This document shows positions 27,101-36,100 of a DNA stretch of 64,000 nt, piece after piece. Numbering within the stretch: the first letter of the stretch is position 1; each line of letters opens with the position of its first letter. The notes below the pieces were generated by a model. The model was given only the letters and a program-made list of their open reading frames with translations, was not told where the DNA came from and ran no database searches. The position numbers and the translations under genes were made by a program. The DNA is from Liolophura sinensis (lineage: Eukaryota; Mollusca; Polyplacophora; Chitonida; Chitonidae), in NCBI RefSeq assembly GCF_032854445.1, contig NC_088297.1, positions 25,725,915-25,789,914 of the forward strand. The letters are read 5' to 3'.

Positions 27101-30100
27101 GAACATCCCTATTTGAGTGATTAGCATTAAGTCTTAAACTGGCATCAGGAACCTCTTTATCTGAGTGATTTACATTAAGTCTCAAACTGACATAGAGAAC
27201 CTCCCTATCTGAGTGGTTAGCATTCAGTGTTAAACTGGCATCAGGAACCTCCCTATGTGAGTGATTAGCATTCAGTCTCAAACTGGCATCAGGAACCTCC
27301 CTATTTGAGTGGTTAGCATTTATTCTCAAACTGGCATCAGGAACCTCCCTCTCTGAGTGGTTAGCATTCAGTCTCAAACTGACATAGAGAACCTCCCTAT
27401 CTGAGTGGTTAGCATTCAGTTTTAAACTGGCATCAGGAACCTCCCTATCTGAGTGGTTAGCATACTAACCCAGCACAACCACCTACATGGAGGAGCCTCT
27501 CACCAATGCAGTGGCTGTGTGAGTTCAAGTACAGCTCATGCTGTCTTCTATTCGCTCGTACATGGAAAGATCTGTCAACAACCTGAGGATGGTGATGGGT
27601 TTTCCCGGTGGTCTGCCCGAATTCACCCCCCACCCTCTTTATGCTGGTCGCCATCGTACAAGTGAAGTATTAGAAATCTCCAATCAAAGAAATAAATCCT
27701 ATTTCTTTTGCAGATACTTAGAGTACAGAAGCATGGATAATGACCTCGGACCCAGTTCCCCACCCCTCCAGAGACTCACCTCGCGCTCTCACACCTTCAC
27801 ATCGTGTCAACAGTTCTACCAGGTAAGAAATGGACCACAATCCCACACCCAGTCCTCTGCCCCTCCAGAGACTCACCTCATGCTGCCACACCTTCACATT
27901 GTGGCAACAGTTCTACCAGGTAAGAAATGGACCACAATCCCACACCCAGTTCCCCACCCCTCCAGAGACTCACCTCGCACTCTCATACCTTCACATCGTG
28001 TCAACAGTTCTACCTGGTAAGAAATGGACCACAATCCCACACCCAGTCCCCCGCCCCTCCAGAGACTCACCTCATGCTGCCACACCTTCACATCGTGTCA
28101 ACAGTTCTACCAGGTAAGAAATGGACCACAATCTCACACCCAGTCCCCCGCCCCTGCAGAGAACCACCTTACCCTCCCTCACCTTCATGTCCTGTCAAGA
28201 GTTCTACAACCCTACACCCAATCCCCCGCCCCTCTGGAGACTCACCTCATGCTCCCACACCTTTACTCCCTGTCAACACTTATACCAGGTAAGAAATGGA
28301 CCAAAATAACCACACCCAGTCTCTCACCCGTCCCATCCTGCCAACAGTTCTACCAGGTAAGAAATGGACCACAATCCCACACCCAATCCCCCACCCCTCC
28401 AGAGGCTCACCTCACACTCCCACACCTTCACATCCCATTAGGAGTTCTACCAGGTAAGAAGTGGACCACAATCCCACACCCAGTCCCCCTCCCCTCTAGA
28501 GACTCACCTCATGCTCCCACACCTTCACTCCGTGTCAACACTTATACCAGGTAAGAATTGGACCAAAATACCACACCCAGTCTCCCACCCGTCCAGAGAC
28601 TCACCTCATGCTGACACACCTTCACACGCTGCCAACTGTTCTACCAGGTAAGAAATGGACAACAACCCCACACCCAATCCCCCACCCCTCCAGAGGCTCA
28701 CCTCACACTCCCACACCTTCACATCCCATTAGGAGTTCTACCAGGTAAGAAATGGACCACAATCCCACACCCAGTCCCCCTCCCCTCCAGAGACTCACCT
28801 CGTGCTCTCACACCTTCACATCCTGCCAACAGTTCTACCAGGTAAGAAATGGACCACAATCCAACACCCAGTCCCCTGCCCCTCCAGAGACTCACCTCAT
28901 GATGCCACACCTTCACATCCCATCTACTAGGTAAGAAATGGACAACAACCCCACACCCAATCCCCCACCCCTCCAGAGACTCACCTCACACTCCCACACC
29001 TTCATATCCCATTAGGAGTTCTACCAGGTAAGAAATGGACAACAACCCCACACCAAGTCCCCCACCACTCCAGAGAACCACCTTACCCTCCCTCACCTTC
29101 ATGTCCTGTCAAGAGTTCTACCAGGTAAGAAATGGACAACAACCCCACACCCATTTCCCTACACCTGCAGAGAACCACCTTACCCTCCCTCACCTTCATG
29201 TCCTGTCAAGAGTTCTACCAGGTAAGAAATGGACAACAACCCCACACCCATTTCCCTACACCTGCAGAGAACCACCTTACCCTCCCTCACCTTCATGTCC
29301 TGTCAAGAGTTCTACCAGGTAAGAAATGGACAACAACCCCACACCCATTTCCCTACACCTGCAGAGAACCACCTTACCCTCCCTCACCTTCATGTCCGGT
29401 CAAGAGTTCTGCCAGGTAAGAATGAATTCTCAAGGTTGCATATTTTTTTTAAATGAAGAATTAGGAATAAAGAAGTATCGGTATCCTGTGTAAACTTTTT
29501 CCCAACATGTGAACATTAATAAAGGCACATCTCCACTTCAACCAAAGAAAATTTTTATACGTTTGCAAAGGTATTTTTATTGTGTGGAGCTTTCATTGGC
29601 TAATAGGAATTACATCACTTTTCAGAGGTGTCAGAAATCCTCCCAGACAAAACTTTGGGTGGATAGATTTGGATGGTCTGTTGTTGGAGAGAGTACAATC
29701 TGTAGAGTTTGAACACATATCAAAGAAACAGTTCACTATGGGTGTTGACTATAAATGGGATATCACATGTTCTAGTTCGTGTTGGCCAAGATGCCACCTT
29801 AATTGAGAGGTTTTTTGAATGTGGTCACTGACAGTCTCATCGTATATCTTCAAACATGATAGAATATGTTAAAATGAAAATGCTGTTTTTGCTATCAGAC
29901 GATCATTAAGGACGTGATGGAGAAGAGGTCGGAGCTTAATGACGGAATATGGTGCAAGATGATGTACATGGAGAGAAATAACATGGTGGCTAAATTCTAC
30001 GTGGAAGAGCCCGAGATCATCATTGATGGGTCATCGGAAAGATTCGAAGGCGAGAGGTCGGGAAAGATGATGTGTGATTGTGAAATTATGAACTTAATCT

Positions 30101-33100
30101 TTTGAAAATCCACAACACACGTGTTCAAGGATAATACAGACGAAACAAAGTATTTGTAGGGAAATTCTGTTTAATGAAATAACAAGACCTAGTTTAATTT
30201 TTAAATTGAAACTGGAATTCTTATAATGTACCTGTAGCTTATGTGTAATCAGTTACCCTAAATGACCTAAAAATTCAACAGCAAGAAACATTTTGGGATA
30301 CAAATAAATGTCATAAGGTGTTTCCTGTGGTGCTAAAATTTACATTTCCCAGCTGGACATCACCGTATCTTCCAAACAAACATCAAAACATCTTTTTGAA
30401 ATCAGTAGAACTCCCAGAATCTGGATAAATAGAGCAGCTTAGTCATGTAGGAAATTTTAGGTCATTTAGGGTAAATACAAAGAACACAAGACTGTTACTG
30501 ATTATGACAGCATTCAGGTGTGTAACACCATTATTGATAATGACAGCATTCAGGTGTGAAATACCATTATTGATAATGACAGCATTCAGGTGTGAAATAC
30601 CATTATTGATAATGACAGCATTCAGGTGTGTAACACCATTATTGATAATGACAGCATTCAGGTGTGAAATACCATTATTCATAATGACAGCATTCAGGTG
30701 TGTGAGATTTTGGAATATATAGAGCATCAGCCTCAACAGCCTTTGTCTTTCCTTTTAGGGTTGGTTTGGGGTATTTTAACCACAGCAGGAGGGATGAAGT
30801 CACCAAACGAGTTCGGCACCAGATAGGAAAGGTGAGAGTGACCAGAAATTAAAACCTACAGTCATAACAAAGTGGTCCTCAGTGACATACCAGTAGCTCA
30901 CTTCTAGCACACTATCAGCACACTTACAGCAGGAATTTTATACTCTACTATTCCTGTTCCTTGGGTTCCCAGGTAGTATATACAGTAGAGCTACCTCCCA
31001 GCTGAACCTCCTCTGCCCATCATGGCTCCACGGCCAGTGTATGATGAGCTCACTATGGTGTGCCATCATGGCCAGACCATGCGAGTCTCATTTCTGTGAC
31101 ATTCCATCGTGCATATAGCTGCTACCTTTGTATGATCTTGGAGCGATGGAGTCAGCATGGAATCTCTACAACAGACTCTATCAACTATTTTGATATCTGC
31201 AGATTATTCACTGCAGCCAGTTATGACATCACAGTATCATTCGCCTATATTCCCAATCTGTACAAGCGTGCAAAAATCTACATTGTATTATAGGCCTACA
31301 TGTATATACTTGGTGTAAGCGGACACAATAGTCCCCAGTAGTAGGCTACAAACACTGTGGCTACATTTTGCGTGAAGTTGTTGAGCAGCAAAAAATAGTT
31401 CTTGTCTATGCATGAATACATGGCATATTTGAGGTGAATAATTTCATAACAAACACAGCATGAAAATGGACAAGTTCTATTCAGGATGGCATGATGGTCC
31501 ACCATGTGCAGACGATCATGTCTGGATGACAATGGGGAGTGGAACAAGTCCACGTGTGATGGCTGGACCATACGCGGGTGGTGGGTGTAGGATATTTGGC
31601 TAGAATCCGGCTGTACTGTACATGCCTTATGTTATGCTCACAGTATTTCTATGATACACGTTTGTTTGTGGGAATTATTAGAACGATTTCTGTTGCAGGG
31701 TATTAAGTTACATCAGGCCAATGATGGCAGTATCATGGCCACGCGACTGGGGTACTCAGACGTCATTGTGCAAGGTCATAGGGACCCTCAGAATCATTGC
31801 ATATCAGAGGATGTTGTGGTACAGCGAGGTAGACTTGAGTACAACAGACCTCTGAAGGTACGTCCTCTAGCTACAGTGGGTCAGTTTGCCTACCCTAATA
31901 ATACTGGACATGGACATTTTTACTGCAACAGACATTTTCCCCTACTTAACATTGTTTCCAACAGTGCCCATACCCCAGGCAGCAGACATTTTCCCCTACT
32001 TAACATAGTTCCTAACAGTGCCCATACCCTAGGCAGCAGACATTTTCCCCTACTTAACATAGTTCCCAACAGTGCCCATACCCCAGGCAGCAGACATTTT
32101 CCCCTACTTAACATAGTTCCTAACAGTGCCCATACCCTAGGCAGCAGACATTTTCCCCTACTTAACATAGTTCCCAACAGTGCCCATACCCTAGGCAGCA
32201 GACATTTTCCCCTACTTAACATAGTTCCCACCAGTGCCCATACCCTAGGTAACAGACATTTTCCCCTACTTAACATTGTTCCCAACAGTGCCCATACCCT
32301 AGGCAACAGACATTTTCCCCTACTTAACATTGTTTCCAACAGTGCCCATACCCAGGCAGCAGACATTTTCCCCTACTTAACATAGTTTCCAACAGTGCCC
32401 ATACCCTAGGCAGCAGACATTTTCCCCTACTTAACATTGTTCCCAACAGTGCCCATACCCTAGGCAACAGACATTTTCCCCTACTTAACATAGTTCCCAA
32501 CAGTGCCCATATCCTAGGCAGCAGACATTTTCCCCTACTTAACATTGTTTCCAACAGTGCCCATACCCAGGCAACAGACATTTTCCCCTACTTAACATTG
32601 TTTCCAACAGTGCCCATACCCCACGCAGCAGGCATTTTCCCCACCGGACATTTTCTGCTGCAAACCTTTCCCCCTCCAGAACTTTTAGAACAGACTGGAA
32701 ATTATCTCCCAGTTTAATGTAACATTGTACACATACATCCCAGATATTTTTCCCTTCTTCACATTGTTCCCAACAAACTCCTCAAAAAGGAAGCCCTCAA
32801 CAAACTCCCATTAATCCCACTCAGGCAGTTTATGCTTCAGATATTCTCTCATCATCAACCCTTACATGTATCTAATGTCAAACGGATTCCAGTTGTCAAA
32901 GTGAAATATTCTGACTGGAGTATGTTGTAAAACAACAGTCAAGTGAATAAATAAATTGAAACGTGACATGATCAATTACAGTCAGATTTTCTTGTACTGT
33001 ACCTTTCAGATTTATGACATGAAGGAGTTGAAAAGTCACATGGCGCTGGAAATGAGTCGGGACTTTGTAAACACAGATCGATTGCGTCGACTGAGCATCG

Positions 33101-36100
33101 TTTGCCTCAGCTTCATGACTGATGAGCATGAAGAACTCCAAACACCATGTTGGCTGTGTGTGGTGAACTTTGCAGCATTTGATGCCATTCAGAGTCCCTC
33201 AGGTGAGCGGCTCAAACCCATCCTTGGACACAGAACATTTTATTTTCTTTCTCCTTTCTGTTTGAAACAACAGTGGTGATGAACAGTCAATAATTAACAC
33301 TTTCAGGACTTCTTGCATGAATTTCATATTAGATAACATACCTTAACCCACCTTGATTTGATTTCAGTCTTGTATGCAGGTGGCACGTGGGAAAGTCCGT
33401 CCGTCACATGCCATATGATGGTGGTTAGGGGTTAAGGTGTTTGCCTTTAAATTACTACGATGCACACATAGTGGGTTCAAATCCAGCCTTGAACAGGGAG
33501 TTTGTAGAATTTCTTGCTCCATGTGGGAAAAATTGTTCTGTAACTTGCAAAAACTTCCTTTTCCTGCACTCATAAATCTGACCAAAAGTATGAAAAATTC
33601 ATGAATTTAAAACAACAATGAAATATTGAAATGAACAAATAAATCCTCCAGCCACAAAATGTGACTTCTTTCACACATTCAATTTGGAATTCATTTTAAG
33701 GCGTATATGACCTACACATCATCCATTTATTGTCTTTGTTCTTTCATTTTTTTTATTAGTTTTGCTCAAACCATATTCCATTCCATTGGTAATTATGTAT
33801 ACAAGAATTTGTTTTTTTGTTAGTGCTCAGAGAAATTCGTTCCTCGCTTGTCTCCCTTGTGCAGCGGAAACGTGAAGAGGACATTCTGGAAAAGAATAGA
33901 AAACGAGTGAGCATTTTAGCGATGTATGTTTCGAATTATATACATGTATATTCCCACCTGGGCATGTTGATGTGCTTACATAAATATATCCTTTAAGTGC
34001 ACATGTATTTTAAGGTAATGTTGTCAGCTTCATTATTATACCTGAGCTTCCAGCTGGATTTTACAGGTATGGTCCAGGCAGGTAAATAATCAAAAGGCAG
34101 CATTTCTTCCAACTAATAATATTATAGCATATCAGCAATTTAAGAAAAATGAAAATTAAATGATTTTAAATATTCACTTGTTGCAAACTGTTCGTGAAAA
34201 TTATTCAAAAGAAATGTTGTGAAGCTGTACAGCTAAACTAAGCTCTTGTCGATGTACACTCTTTCAGGAGTCCAGGCCATGGTCCAAGATTGTCCAGCGG
34301 CGCTCAGCGGTCCTAGATGTCCCTAGCAAACCTCAGAAAAAGTCCCGTCAGGTAAACAAAGGTAAGAAGGGGTTTCTGTTACATGTTACCTTTTGGCAGG
34401 TATGAATGTGGACAGAAAAAGTCCTGTGAGGTAAACAAAGGTAAGAAGGGGATTTTGTTACATGTTACATTTTGGCAGATATGAAGGTGGACAGAAAAAG
34501 TCCCGTCGGGTAAACAAAGGTAAGAAGGGGTTTCTGTTACGTGTTACCTTTTGGCAGGTATGAATGTGGACAGAAAAAGTCCTGTGAGGTAAACAAAGGT
34601 AAGAAGGGGATTTTGTTACGTGTTACATTTTGGCAGATATGAAGGTGGACAGAAAAAGTCCTGTGAGGTAAACAAAGGTAAGAAGGGGATTTTGTTACGT
34701 GTTACATTTTGGCAGGTATGAAGGTGGACAGAAAAAGTCCTGTGAGGTAAACAAAGGTAAGAAGGGGATTTTGTTACGTGTTACATTTTGGCAGGTATGA
34801 AGGTGGACAGAAAAAGTCCTGTGAGGTAAACAAAGGTAAGAAGGGGTTTCTGTTACGTGTTACCTTTTGGCAGATATGAAGGTGGACAGAAAAAGTCCTG
34901 TGAGGTAAACAAAGGTAAGAAGGGGATTTTGTTACATGTTACCTTTTGGCAGATATGAAGGTGGACAGAAAAAGTCCTGTGAGGTAAACAAAGGTAAGAA
35001 GGGGTTTCTGTTACATGTTACCTTTTGGCAGGTATGAAGGTGGACAGAAAAAGTCCCGTGAAGTAAACAAAGGTAAGAAGGACTTTCTGTTACATGTTAC
35101 CTTATGGCAGATATGAAGGTGGACAGAAAAAGTCCTGTGAAGTAAACAAAGGTAAGAAGGACTTTCTGTTACGTGTTACCTTTTGGCAGATATGAAGGTG
35201 GACAGAAAAAGTCCTGTGAGGTAAACAAAGATAAGAAGGGGTTTCTGTTACATGTTACATTTTGGCAGATATGAAGGTGGACAGAAAAAGTCCCGTCAGG
35301 TAAACAAAGATAAGAAGGGGTTTCTATTACATGTTACCTTTTGGCAGATATGAAGGTGGACAGAAAAAGTCCTGTGAGGTAAACAAAGATAAGAAGGGGT
35401 TTCTATTACATGTTACATTTGGGCAGGTATGAAGGTGAACAGAAAAAGTCCTGTGAGGTAAACAAAGGTAAGAAGGGGTTTCTGTTACGTGTTACCTTTT
35501 GGCAGGTATGAAGGTGGACAGAAAAAGTCCTGTGAGGTAAACAAAGGTAAGAAGGGGTTTCTGTAATACGTTACCTTTTGGCAGGTATGAGGGGGGACAG
35601 GTATGAAGGTGGACAGAAAAAATCCTGTGAGGTAAACAAAGGTAAGAAGGGATTTCTGTAATACGTTACCTTTTGGCAGGTATGAGGGGGGGATAGAAGT
35701 CCTGTGAAGTAAACAAAGGTAAGAAGGGGTTTCTGTAATACATTACCTTTTGGCAGGTATGAGGGGGGGCAGGTATGAGGGGGGGGGGGGGGCAGGTATG
35801 GTGCCTATATGGTCCATCATGTTATAACTCCAATCCCCTCATAGTTCATGACTGGTATCACATTGAAAATCACAGCTAATAATAATCCTTCCCTGGAAAT
35901 ATTTTGCACAAATGACCAGACAAGATATGTGACGGCTCACTACTTCATGTAGCCTACATGTAGATGTGACGGCTCACTACTTCATGTAGCCTACATGTAC
36001 ATGTGACAGCTCACTACTTCATGTAGCCTACATGTACATGTGACGGCTCACTACTTCATGTAGCCTACATGTACATATGACGGCTCACTACTTCACATAG

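Larger units (their letters stand above)
17929..27713. other. 9.8-kb intron, almost entirely satellite
   Basis: The largest intron of the gene. It contains a 30-bp array (18230-19110), a 48-bp array (19325-27462) and a SINE body (27463-27690). The short stretch 19135-19270 has repeated GAACTGGCC words. No coding exon is seen, and the flanking phases match directly. Confidence 0.85.

Noticed and set aside
19325-27462. Long minus-strand ORFs (up to 320 codons) with [15 protein letters not shown]-type repeats
   Set aside because: They exist because the 48-base unit is divisible by 3 and one frame has no stop. They break at each 49-base unit, lie antisense in an intron and have no splice or start signals.
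34268-34351. Earlier donor CAG|GTAAAC for the basic tail exon
   Set aside because: It would put the next exon (37042) in a frame that starts CCA TTT TAA; the donor ten bases later keeps it open.
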